DNA from: JACDDK01 sp038198445
GTDB lineage: Bacteria; Actinomycetota; Rubrobacteria; Rubrobacterales; Rubrobacteraceae
Direction: 5' to 3'
Length of the DNA: 10,909 bases
NCBI GenBank assembly: GCA_038198445.1
Contig: JBBPZZ010000055.1
Coordinates: 1-10,909 of the forward strand
The notes beneath the pieces were generated by a model. The model saw nothing but the letters and a program-made list of their open reading frames with translations. It ran no database searches and was not told the DNA's origin. How positions within the stretch are numbered: the stretch's first letter is position 1; each line of letters begins with the position of its first letter. Below, one piece after another: positions 1-6,862 of this stretch. Made by a program: the position numbers and the translations under genes.

Positions 1-85
1 CACCGGAGTAACTTCGGCCCCGCGCCTGTAACGCACCTTACCTTCGCGGACCTTGTCTCTTCGCCCGGTTTCCTCCGGTGGACGC

Positions 86-119
86 AAAAGCCCCGGACCA
101 TTTATCTGATCCGGGGCTT
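86..119 (-). terminator. Rho-independent terminator after the surface-protein gene
   Basis: A perfect 10-bp stem (AAGCCCCGGA at 88-97 against TCCGGGGCTT at 110-119) closes a 12-base loop. Read on the minus strand, the stem is followed by a short T run (complement of 86-89), as expected for intrinsic termination. It lies about 50 bases past the stop codon at 171-173. On the plus strand the stem is followed by CTG and then TTT, so weak bidirectional activity is possible, but no plus-strand gene ends here. Confidence 0.75.
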
Positions 120-133
120 CTGTTTGAGCGTCA

Positions 134-152
134 GGCTCCTAAGAAAGGAGCT
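134..152 (-). other. Small hairpin in the 3' untranslated region
   Basis: GCTCCT at 135-140 pairs with AGGAGC at 146-151 around a 5-base loop, with a possible extra G-T pair outside. It sits between the surface-protein stop codon and the stronger terminator hairpin, so it would form in the 3' end of that transcript. It has no T run on either side and is not a convincing terminator. A role in mRNA 3'-end stability is only a guess. Confidence 0.35.
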
Positions 153-170
153 TGACATATTTCAGCCGCC

Positions 171-1391
171 TCATCCGGCCTGACGGTCTCCGGAGCGCGC
201 CTTGCCGTGACACGTCCCCTTTCCTCCTTTCGTCGTGTGTCCGGGATGGCCCGAATGAGCGCCCATCTTGCCGCAGGTGGCGTGCGTCTTGTGATGGTCG
301 TTATCGGGCTTGGGCTTGGGTGCAGGCTTGGGTGCAGGCGTGGGCTCGGGCTTGGGTGCGGCCTTCGCGGCCACCGAGACCTTACGCGTCGCCAGGTTAG
401 AAACGCTGCCGTCAGAGTCCTTTACCTTCAGAGAGATGGTCGGGCTGGACGCTCCCGTCAGGAACTGACACTGCAAGATGCCACTTCGGGGACCCATCTT
501 CTTGCCCGTGAGCTTGTTGCCGGCGTCGCAGTTCGGGTATCCGGTAACGAAGCTGAAGGTGTCGAGTCCGGGGTCTACCATGGTGAACATGTAGGGCATC
601 TTCTGCCCTTCCTTGGCTTTGGCTGGGCCGGTAAGGGCGACCCTGGGCGCCACATTGACAACGTTGACCTTTATAGAATCGCTCGGCGTTGCGGTAACGG
701 CGCTGGTGGAGGCCGTACCGACCTGCGTCCGGATCTTCGCGCCGACGGAGACCGTGGAGGACGCCGGGCCGTCAGGGAAGCGGCACTGGAAGCTATTGTT
801 GCCGGGCCGTCCATCATTGACGAACTTGCCCGCCTTGCCGCAGCTCTCGTTGATGTCGAGGAGCACGTCGTCGGCGTTGGTGTTGTCGATCTTGTAGCTG
901 TAGGTGCGCGAGGTGCCTTCGTTGACCTTCTGAGGACCGCCCGCGTTGAAGTTTATCTTCGGCATGTCGCTGTTATCGTTGTCTACCTGGATCACGAAGT
1001 CCTGCTCGTCGCTGGCGTCCACTCCCTCGTCATCGACGCCGCCATTGTCGTGCATGACCACCGAGAACTTGGCCGTTCCGTTTGCGTTCGGGTTCGTTTT
1101 GAACATGAGGTTGCCGCTGTTGTCCATGTGGGGACGCTCGGAGAACAGGGCAGGCGAGCTGCCGGCCGAGTTGATGGTGGCGAAGTCGGCAACTTCGAAG
1201 TCCTTCACCGCCTGGTCGCGCTCGTTGTCGGGACCCATGACCCGGTTGCTGGCCCACTGGTTGACAGTCTGCCGGGCGGAGTCCTCGTTCAGGACGATCT
1301 TATCGTTGCCCCTGGAGAAGTTCGGCTTGTCGTTGACCGGCTTGACGTAGACCGAGAAGCTGACCGAAGCGTGGCCCCCCTCGCCGTCGCC
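171..1391 (-). CDS. C-terminal part of large secreted Ig/cadherin-like surface protein (displaced frame)
   Basis: This is the continuation of the gene that starts at 3547, read in the -1 frame. The frame is open from about 1391, and its first internal ATG is at 1238, but no ribosome binding site supports independent translation there. Before 1238 the frame reads a typical repeat junction (GDGEGGHASVSF, then VKPVNDKPNF). From the ATG at 1238, residues 1-86 complete an Ig-like repeat. Two related domains follow, each with a cysteine pair (C133/C152 and C237/C257) and an F/L-x-G-A/P-S-S loop after the second cysteine. They look like disulfide-stabilised PKD/Ig-like repeats. Residues 294-311 are a Pro-Lys-Ala linker. 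The last 44 residues hold seven His and two Cys. I see no LPXTG motif or C-terminal membrane anchor, so attachment to the cell is unclear. If one base is restored near 1391, the whole gene encodes about 1,125 residues. Confidence 0.75.
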   Translation of the reverse strand, partial: GDGEGGHASVSFSVYVKPVNDKPNFSRGNDKIVLNEDSARQTVNQWASNRVMGPDNERDQAVKDFEVADFATINSAGSSPALFSERPHMDNSGNLMFKTNPNANGTAKFSVVMHDNGGVDDEGVDASDEQDFVIQVDNDNSDMPKINFNAGGPQKVNEGTSRTYSYKIDNTNADDVLLDINESCGKAGKFVNDGRPGNNSFQCRFPDGPASSTVSVGAKIRTQVGTASTSAVTATPSDSIKVNVVNVAPRVALTGPAKAKEGQKMPYMFTMVDPGLDTFSFVTGYPNCDAGNKLTGKKMGPRSGILQCQFLTGASSPTISLKVKDSDGSVSNLATRKVSVAAKAAPKPEPTPAPKPAPKPKPDNDHHKTHATCGKMGAHSGHPGHTTKGGKGTCHGKARSGDRQAG

Positions 1392-3547
1392 GACGTGTTT
1401 CTGTAGCGGACCGTGCGTAGGATGCTCTGGTAGTCGTCCTTCGGTGCTACACCGCTCAGGGCGAGGAGGCCGGTATCGGGGTCGTAGCTCGTTACCGTGA
1501 TCGCCGGGGCTGCGTTTGCGTTGATCGTAAGCAAGTCGCCTGGCTTGTGGTTGGCGATCTTCACGGTGGCGCTCTTCATCCGGTTGCTGTCCACGTCGGT
1601 AATGGTCAGGTCCTGGCCGCTGTCGGCCAGCACGCCGGGATCACCCTCCGTGTAAGTGGCCGAGTCACCGGTACCCGGATCGTCGCCGTTTAGGTCTATC
1701 CTCGGCGCGTCGTTCACGGGGTTGATGGTGATCGTAACCTTCTGCTGCGCGCTCTGGCCGCCGCTACGGTCGCACACCTTGTAGTAGAAGAAGGCTTCCC
1801 CGTTGAAGTTGGGATCTTGTGGAGTAAAGGTGAATGAGCCGTCCTCTCTCGCGTTTAGCGTGAAGTTCCCGTTGTTGCCGTTGCTGTTGACAATGCTGGT
1901 GGAGCAGACATAGAGGTCGCTGCTATCCACGTCGGTCGCGCCGTCAAGCAGGCCGCGGGCCGCCCCGATAGTTAGCGTGTCGCCTTCGTCCATGGAGTAA
2001 GTCTTATCCGTGGCGACCGGATCGTCGTTGACCGCGTTGACCGTTACATTGACCGTTACATTGACCGTGCCCGTGTCCGTCCCGCCCTTGCCGTCAGAGA
2101 CGGTGTAGGTGAAGGAGTCCGTGCCGTTGTAGTTCGGGTCGGGTGTGTAGGTGCATACGCCAGCGGAGGTGCAGGAGACCGTCCCGTGCGCTCCATTGGT
2201 CTTGCCCGTCACGCTCAAGGTGTCATTATCCGGGTCGGTGTCGTTGGAGAGCACGTTGACTTTGCCCGCGGTGTCTTCATCTGTTGTCAGCGAATCGTTG
2301 TTGGCGACGGGGCCGCGGTTGAACTGTACGGTCGTGGTGAGCGACGAAGTATTGTCGCCGAGCGCCGCGTCGTTCTCGGCGCTAAGGATGCGCGCCGTGT
2401 CTGTATACCGGGTCCCGAAGGCGGCGTTGGAGGGAATGCTCACCTGGAGCGTCCTGGACCCGGTGGCTCCGGGGGACAGGCTCGTGAGGGTCCAGACTAC
2501 CTCATTGCCGGCGACGGAGCATGTATTCGAGCAACTGCCGTTTACGTAGCTGACCCCGCTTGGGAGAATATCCGTGAGTTGGGCACCCGTGGCCGCGGAG
2601 GTCGCCGAGGACTTGTTCTGGTAGTTGAGAGTGTACGTTACGTTCGAACCCGGCGCCGCGTTTGCGGGGCCGGTCTTCGTCACCGCAAGGTCCGGGCTTC
2701 CCGGCGCGGCTGCGGGCTTGACGATCTGAAGCTTACCTCCGCCGTTGTCCGCCTGGAGGGCGAGGCTGCTGCCGTTGAAGTTGTGCGCCCCGGCGGAGAG
2801 GTTGCCCTTGAGCCGCACGACGGAGTCCGCACTCGTAACGTTGACCTTCAACGTGTACTCCCACGAATCTCCGGAGGTGTTCGTGAGGGTCGGCTGCCCA
2901 CCGCTGGCGAACGAGAGACCGCTGCCGGCCACCCAATTGTAGAGATCCTGGATGCCGGTCTTCGTGCTGTCGGAGGTCAGGGAGTGGTCGAAGGAGACAT
3001 GAACCGTGTAGGTCCCCGTCGAAGAGAACTTCAGGCGCAGGGGGATTTGATCCAGCTCCTTCCAGCCAGTGAGGTTTCCGGCCTGGTAGCCTCCGGTGTC
3101 GCACTGGGCTCCCGAGGTACAGGCCGGATTGGACTGACCCTGGAGCACCACGGCGGCGTCGGTGAAGGATGCCTTCGCCTCGCCCGACTGGGCGCCCGTG
3201 GCCGTCACGTTGTACTGCGCGACGAACCAGTCCGGGAGCTGGAACTGATCTTGAATGTTGTCGTTTTCGTCGGCGGTTACGTCCGCGTCGCGGCTCCAGG
3301 TCTTGCCGGCATCGTCGTTGACGTTGATGTGAACCGACTCGCCCGGCTGCCAGTTGGACCCGGCGAGGTTTACGGTCTCACCCGGAGCACAGTCCGCCTT
3401 GTCGCTGGAGATGGTGGGCGCGGGCGCTCCGTCTACGAGAGCATTCGCCCTGCCTGCCATTCCAACGGTGAACAGCACCACCGCGAACAACATGACCAAA
3501 GACAATACGCTAACCCTGTTCGACCTTCTCAACGACTCCGCCAACAT
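1289..3547 (-). CDS. N-terminal part of large secreted DUF11/cadherin-like surface protein, frameshifted
   Basis: This is an exported, probably adhesive or structural surface protein. Residues 1-36 form a signal peptide: basic start, hydrophobic core at 13-30, likely cleavage after ANA. Residues 44-120 resemble an Ig-like/invasin-type domain (CAPGETVNLAGSNWQPGESV). Residues 130-275 are an unassigned beta-rich domain. Residues 285-405 match DUF11 (DLAVTKTGP, VTYTLNYQN, LTDILPSGVSY, VVWTLTSLSPG). Residues 412-505 and 508-613 are cadherin-like/Big_9 repeats (PVANNDSLTTDEDT, VLSNDTDPDNDTLSV, YNGTDSFTYTVSDGKGGTD), and another repeat begins near 614. After residue 717 (YRNT) the sequence turns into Ser/Thr/Arg-rich text ending at 1289, which is the signature of a frameshift. 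The true continuation is in the -1 frame. An AAAGGGG stretch about 6 bases upstream of the ATG is a plausible ribosome binding site. The upstream DUF815 gene is 207 bases away, so this gene probably has its own promoter. Confidence 0.8.
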   Translation of the reverse strand: MLAESLRRSNRVSVLSLVMLFAVVLFTVGMAGRANALVDGAPAPTISSDKADCAPGETVNLAGSNWQPGESVHINVNDDAGKTWSRDADVTADENDNIQDQFQLPDWFVAQYNVTATGAQSGEAKASFTDAAVVLQGQSNPACTSGAQCDTGGYQAGNLTGWKELDQIPLRLKFSSTGTYTVHVSFDHSLTSDSTKTGIQDLYNWVAGSGLSFASGGQPTLTNTSGDSWEYTLKVNVTSADSVVRLKGNLSAGAHNFNGSSLALQADNGGGKLQIVKPAAAPGSPDLAVTKTGPANAAPGSNVTYTLNYQNKSSATSAATGAQLTDILPSGVSYVNGSCSNTCSVAGNEVVWTLTSLSPGATGSRTLQVSIPSNAAFGTRYTDTARILSAENDAALGDNTSSLTTTVQFNRGPVANNDSLTTDEDTAGKVNVLSNDTDPDNDTLSVTGKTNGAHGTVSCTSAGVCTYTPDPNYNGTDSFTYTVSDGKGGTDTGTVNVTVNVTVNAVNDDPVATDKTYSMDEGDTLTIGAARGLLDGATDVDSSDLYVCSTSIVNSNGNNGNFTLNAREDGSFTFTPQDPNFNGEAFFYYKVCDRSGGQSAQQKVTITINPVNDAPRIDLNGDDPGTGDSATYTEGDPGVLADSGQDLTITDVDSNRMKSATVKIANHKPGDLLTINANAAPAITVTSYDPDTGLLALSGVAPKDDYQSILRTVRYRNTSATARGATLRSASRSTSSRSTTSRTSPGATIRSS
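2037..2067. repeat. 12-bp tandem repeat inside the surface-protein gene
   Basis: The unit TTGACCGTTACA occurs twice in tandem (2037-2048 and 2049-2060), followed by a partial third copy (TTGACCGT). In the protein this gives TVN-VTVN-VTVN at about residues 494-504, at the end of the first cadherin-like repeat. The usual form has only one such strand before the AVNDDP linker, so this looks like an in-frame duplication adding four residues. Confidence 0.7.
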
Positions 3548-3670
3548 TGCGACCCCTTTCGAGACTCTTTAACCGCTTTTCCAGGGCCTCGCACCGCAGT
3601 GGGTTTACGAGGCTGCCTAAATATTGCTCTCTGGGGTCAACGGCAGCATCGCAATAATCAAGTATCTTTT

Positions 3671-3690
3671 TCTAGCCCAACTGGGCTAGA
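3671..3690. promoter_or_regulatory. 20-bp near-perfect palindrome between DUF815 and surface-protein genes
   Basis: TCTAGCCCA (3671-3679) and TGGGCTAGA (3682-3690) are perfect inverted arms separated by AC. The palindrome lies 65 bases past the DUF815 stop and about 125 bases upstream of the surface-protein ATG. A TTTTT run precedes it on the plus strand, so on the minus strand the hairpin is followed by AAAAAG rather than T residues, which does not fit an intrinsic terminator for the operon. It could be a protein-binding operator for the surface-protein gene or a hairpin terminator without a T tail. The sequence alone does not decide. Confidence 0.45.
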
Positions 3691-3754
3691 TGTAGGGTTT
3701 GGAGTGCACGGCGTCTCGTGAAAGCGACGGGGTTTGGTTGGAACCAGGGTAGTT

Positions 3755-5053
3755 CTAGAGGTTTTTTGAGAGATCCGCTTGCAGCTCGTCCACGAACTGG
3801 CGGGCGGTACGTCCGCTGCGTCCGGCGTGCCAGCGGTCCCAGAGCAACGCCCGCTCGTTTAGCTCTTCCTCGGAGACTTCGATGCCGCGCTCTCTCGCGA
3901 GGCCGGTGACTATTTCGAGGTAGCGGCGCTGGTCCGGGGCGGGGAAAGTGAGCCGCAGTCCGAAGCGCGCCGAGAGCGAGAGTTTCTCCTGCATAGTGTC
4001 GCGGGCGTGAACGTCGTCGCCGGCTTCTCCCCTGTCCGAAAAGCTCTCGCGGATGATGTTGCGGCGGTTGGAGGTGGCGTAGAGCCGGACGTTCTCCGGC
4101 GGCTCTTCCACACTCCCTTCCAGAAGCGCCTTGAGCGCCTTATATTCCACCTCGTGTTCCTCGAAAGAGAGGTCGTCCACGAAGAGGATGAAACGCGGCC
4201 CACGACCGCGCAGCATCTCCAACACGCCCGGTAGCGCGCTGAGGTCTTCCTTCGCCACCTCGACGAGCCGGAGTCCATCGTCCGCGTACTCGTTCAGGAG
4301 GGCCTTGACGGTCGAGGACTTGCCGGTACCCGGAAGCCCGTAAAGCAGGGCGTGATGCGCGGGCAGCCCCGAGAGGAAGCGCTCGGTATTCTTTATTAGC
4401 GGCTCACGCTCGCGCTCGTAGGCGACGAGGTCCGCAAGACGTACCGGGTCCGGGTTCGGGACCGCGTGAAGACTTCCTTCCCTCCACCGAAACGCCGGGT
4501 GGCGTCCGAAGGCGCCGGTGCCGTGCCGGGCGTAGTGACCAGCCAGCAGGTCCGCACAAGGCTCCCATTCCTCGACGGCGGCGAGCTTGCGGGCGACGGT
4601 GTGCCGGGCGGAGTTCCCGACGGGCTCCGGGTCCGTCCAGGGGACCCAGATGCCGGTAAGGCCGGGGACGGCGTCCTCGATCATGCCGAGCAGGACCCCG
4701 GCGTCCAAGTCGAAGAGAGTCCGCAGCGTGCGGAGGTCCCTCCGCGTCTGATCCCGGACCGCCTCATTCGTCCGGTCCAACTCCGCGCCACGGCTGAAGG
4801 AGTTCTCGTCGTCCAGGATGCGTCCCACGAGGTACGACTGCCAGGCATCGGGCAACAGCCGCTCGGACTCCAGCGCCAGCCCTTCCCACAGCCGTCCGAA
4901 GACGCCGGCGAGGTCTCCTCCGTCCGGCCGCTCCGTGCTCAGAAGTCGCAGCACCGCCAGGAAATCCCGCGCCACGGGAGAGTCGAGGGCTCCACGCATC
5001 ACCGCGAGCCCGCGAGCCCGCACGAGCAGCGTCGTTATTTCTTTGCGCTCCAT
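3755..5053 (-). CDS. DUF815-family AAA+ ATPase
   Basis: This 432-residue protein has the DUF815 (COG2607) architecture: an alpha-helical N-terminal half and a AAA+ core in the C-terminal half. Numbered from the ATG at 5053, Walker A is GLPGTGKSS at 239-247, Walker B is ILFVDDLSFE at 289-298, a sensor-1-like ATSNRR is at 326-331, EKLSLSARFGL is at 357-367, and a sensor-2-like SGRTARQF is at 413-420. The motifs are complete, so ATPase activity is expected, but the family's cellular role is not established. It is the last gene of the minus-strand operon, 47 bases after the second permease, so it is probably co-transcribed with the exporter. The frame also stays open to a TTG at 5095, which would add 14 residues and leave a 5-base gap. 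Neither start has a strong Shine-Dalgarno sequence. I preferred ATG because a normal helical N-terminus (MERKEITTLL) follows it. Confidence 0.85.
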   Translation of the reverse strand: MERKEITTLLVRARGLAVMRGALDSPVARDFLAVLRLLSTERPDGGDLAGVFGRLWEGLALESERLLPDAWQSYLVGRILDDENSFSRGAELDRTNEAVRDQTRRDLRTLRTLFDLDAGVLLGMIEDAVPGLTGIWVPWTDPEPVGNSARHTVARKLAAVEEWEPCADLLAGHYARHGTGAFGRHPAFRWREGSLHAVPNPDPVRLADLVAYEREREPLIKNTERFLSGLPAHHALLYGLPGTGKSSTVKALLNEYADDGLRLVEVAKEDLSALPGVLEMLRGRGPRFILFVDDLSFEEHEVEYKALKALLEGSVEEPPENVRLYATSNRRNIIRESFSDRGEAGDDVHARDTMQEKLSLSARFGLRLTFPAPDQRRYLEIVTGLARERGIEVSEEELNERALLWDRWHAGRSGRTARQFVDELQADLSKNL

Positions 5054-5100
5054 ACCGTCCGGCACTTTAGCATTAAAGCGCGGGCTGGGACACAAACCGG

Positions 5101-5967
5101 CTAAGTGTAGATGTCGCGCCGCCAGAAGACGAGTACCGCGAGCCCCACCAACACCAGCGCGACCGCCGTAAGTCCCGCGAAGTTCGCCCAGTCGACGCCG
5201 TCCTGGATGGCCGATCCGTAATAGTAGAAGGCGGAGAGCGGCTGAATAGTGTCCAGGAACTCGAGCGAGCTCGCAAGTCCGTCAACGAAGTACATCACCA
5301 CGAGTAAGGCCAACGGGATCGCTATAGCCAGAAAGCGCCGGTGAAACATCGAGGAGCACAACATGGCGATCCCCCCGAAAAAGAGGGCCAGTGACCACAG
5401 GTTCAGGGAGCCCGCCGCCATGGATTCGAAGGAGAGATCCACGTCTGCGATCAGCGCGGTGATCCAGATAATAAGTCCCATGATCGCCACGATGCCCAGC
5501 AGCAGCACCGCCGCGGAGAGGAATCGGCTCACCACAAGCTGCCAGCGAGTGAGAGGATTTCCCATAAGTACGTCCATGGCGCCCTCCTCCTCGGCGCCGG
5601 CCAGTGCCGAGGAGGTTACCAGTATCATGAAGATAGAGAGCGCGAGCGGTACCATAAAGCCGAGCATCTCCCCGTCGAGGAGTCCTTCAACAGAGCTAAA
5701 GCCGCCCTTTCCATAGCCGAAGAGGTCCAACATTGCCTGGGGCATGCTGCTGTACAACTCCGCTATCCCCGGATTGTCCTCGAAAGTGGGCCAAATCGCC
5801 ACGAACAAGGCGCCCAAAGCGCCCAGGACTACACCCCAGATAGGGACCCCGCGGACCCGCAGGCTTATGTCGTGCCCGGTCAGCGCGAGCAGCTTCGTGA
5901 GCCCGCTGGGGCTCTCTGCCTCGCGGTAGGGGGTTCCTTTGTGTTCTTGTGCTTGTCCAACGCTCAT
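5101..5967 (-). CDS. ABC-2 type transporter permease (second of a pair)
   Basis: This is an integral membrane subunit of an ABC exporter, 288 residues, with about six predicted transmembrane helices near 42-60, 103-123, 150-174, 189-207, 211-229 and 262-282. The cytoplasmic stretch AGAEEEGAMDVLMGNPLTRW at 123-142 is the conserved ABC-2 loop expected to contact the ATPase. A second conserved block, LALFFGGIAMLC, is at 193-204. The protein aligns without gaps to the neighbouring permease over most of its length, has exactly the same size and ends with the same RRDIYT, so the two arose by tandem duplication. It starts 28 bases after the other permease stops. AGGAAAGG lies about 8 bases upstream of the ATG as a ribosome binding site. 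Substrate is unknown; drug or lipid export is typical of the family. Confidence 0.9.
   Translation of the reverse strand: MSVGQAQEHKGTPYREAESPSGLTKLLALTGHDISLRVRGVPIWGVVLGALGALFVAIWPTFEDNPGIAELYSSMPQAMLDLFGYGKGGFSSVEGLLDGEMLGFMVPLALSIFMILVTSSALAGAEEEGAMDVLMGNPLTRWQLVVSRFLSAAVLLLGIVAIMGLIIWITALIADVDLSFESMAAGSLNLWSLALFFGGIAMLCSSMFHRRFLAIAIPLALLVVMYFVDGLASSLEFLDTIQPLSAFYYYGSAIQDGVDWANFAGLTAVALVLVGLAVLVFWRRDIYT
5105..5122. repeat. Short direct repeat at the 3' end of the permease genes, copy 1
   Basis: An 18-bp stretch, GTGTAGATGTCGCGCCGC, is repeated exactly at 6000-6017. It encodes the shared RRDIYT C-terminus of the two permeases. It reflects tandem gene duplication rather than a mobile element. 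The pair could allow recombination that deletes one permease, though 18 bp is short for that. Confidence 0.7.
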
Positions 5968-5995
5968 CGTTGTACCTTTCCTGGAGTCCTTCTTG

Positions 5996-6862
5996 TTACG
6001 TGTAGATGTCGCGCCGCTGGAAGGCGAAGACCGCCACAGCCGCGAGGATCAGGGCGGCTCCCGTAAGGCCGGCGAAGCTGCCCCAGTCGATGCCATCCGT
6101 TATGGGCGAGCCGTAGTGGTAGATCGCGGAGAAGTTCTTCAAGAATTCGAGGTCCTCTACCAGGCCGCTCACGACGTTGAGGAAGTACATCACGAAGAGC
6201 GCGGCACCCGAGATCCCTATCGCGAGTATCCTGCGATGGAAGATCGCCGAGCACAGCATGGCAAGTCCTCCGAAAAAGAGGGCCAAAGGCCACGTCCCGA
6301 AAACCCCCTCGGCCGTGGCGCCGAGCGTGAGCTCCGCGTCGATGAACAAGGCCGAGCCCCACAGAAAGAGGCCGAAGATGGCGAGAATACCCACAAGCGA
6401 GACCGCCGTCGAGACGAAGTAGGCTACGACAAGCTGCCAGCGCGGCAGGGGGTTGCTCATGAGCACGTCTATCGTTCCGTTCTCCTCAGCGCCGGCGATG
6501 GCGTTCGCGGCGGCCAGGATGGCGAAGAACGGCAGGGCCAGCGGCACTATGAGCCCGAAGAGCTCGGCCTGGAGAAAGCCTGTAATGGTGCCCATGCTCA
6601 TGATGTCTTCCACTCCCGCGGCCTTCATGAAGCCCGGCGGGAAGGAATCGGCAAGGTTTTTGAGCGATGGTCCGTCCGCTATGGCGGGGAAGACGGAGAC
6701 CATCATCACGCCGGAAAGCCCCAGCAACACGCCCCAGATGGCGACGCTCCTGGCCTGGAGACTCAGGACGTGCCCGAGCAATACGGCGAAGCTTCGTCCG
6801 CTACCCGGCCTGATCGCTACGCTCGGGGCTCCGCCCCTTCGTCGAGCTTGCGCGGTGCTCAC
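5996..6862 (-). CDS. ABC-2 type transporter permease (first of a pair)
   Basis: This is a membrane subunit of the same exporter, 288 residues, with about six predicted helices near 42-60, 103-123, 150-174, 190-207, 211-229 and 263-281. It carries the same loop as its paralogue, AGAEENGTIDVLMSNPLPRW at 123-142, and LALFFGGLAMLCS at 193-205, and ends RRDIYT. It starts at GTG. The ribosome binding site AAAGGAG (6870-6876) is 7 bases upstream, and the GTG overlaps a TGA as GTGA, ending the reading frame that continues the ATPase. This overlap points to translational coupling. One ATPase with two different permeases suggests a heterodimeric membrane domain. The N-terminus before residue 25 is Arg-rich and differs from the paralogue. 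Confidence 0.9.
   Translation of the reverse strand: MSTAQARRRGGAPSVAIRPGSGRSFAVLLGHVLSLQARSVAIWGVLLGLSGVMMVSVFPAIADGPSLKNLADSFPPGFMKAAGVEDIMSMGTITGFLQAELFGLIVPLALPFFAILAAANAIAGAEENGTIDVLMSNPLPRWQLVVAYFVSTAVSLVGILAIFGLFLWGSALFIDAELTLGATAEGVFGTWPLALFFGGLAMLCSAIFHRRILAIGISGAALFVMYFLNVVSGLVEDLEFLKNFSAIYHYGSPITDGIDWGSFAGLTGAALILAAVAVFAFQRRDIYT
6000..6017. repeat. Short direct repeat at the 3' end of the permease genes, copy 2
   Basis: This is an exact match to the 18-bp stretch at 5105-5122, encoding the conserved permease C-terminus. The two copies are 895 bases apart, one gene length plus the intergenic gap, as expected for a tandem duplicate. Confidence 0.7.

Noticed and set aside
70..120. 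Possible c-di-GMP-I riboswitch because of GGACGCAAAAGCC
   Set aside because: Only one short motif matches. The partner loop and the closing GGGUUACCGAUG-like segment are missing, no plus-strand gene follows, and the same bases form a clean terminator stem.
1375..1391. Programmed -1 frameshifting to join the two halves of the surface protein
   Set aside because: The G6 run is present, but the codons there (AGG GGG GCC) do not form a heptamer that allows re-pairing in both ribosomal sites, and no downstream pseudoknot is evident. The upstream frame also looks non-coding before the run. A one-base deletion is simpler.
207..1406. Long plus-strand open frame opposite the surface-protein gene
   Set aside because: It is antisense to a clear Ig-like repeat protein, has no ribosome binding site and its translation shows no domain. 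Similar antisense frames at 2186-3721 and 5939-7042 fail for the same reasons.
3671..3690. Palindrome as a standard Rho-independent terminator of the operon
   Set aside because: On the operon's strand the hairpin is followed by AAAAAG rather than a T run.
5054..5095. Longer DUF815 protein starting at TTG 5095
   Set aside because: The extra 14 residues have no obvious structure and the TTG has no ribosome binding site. It remains possible because it would shorten the gap to the permease to 5 bases.
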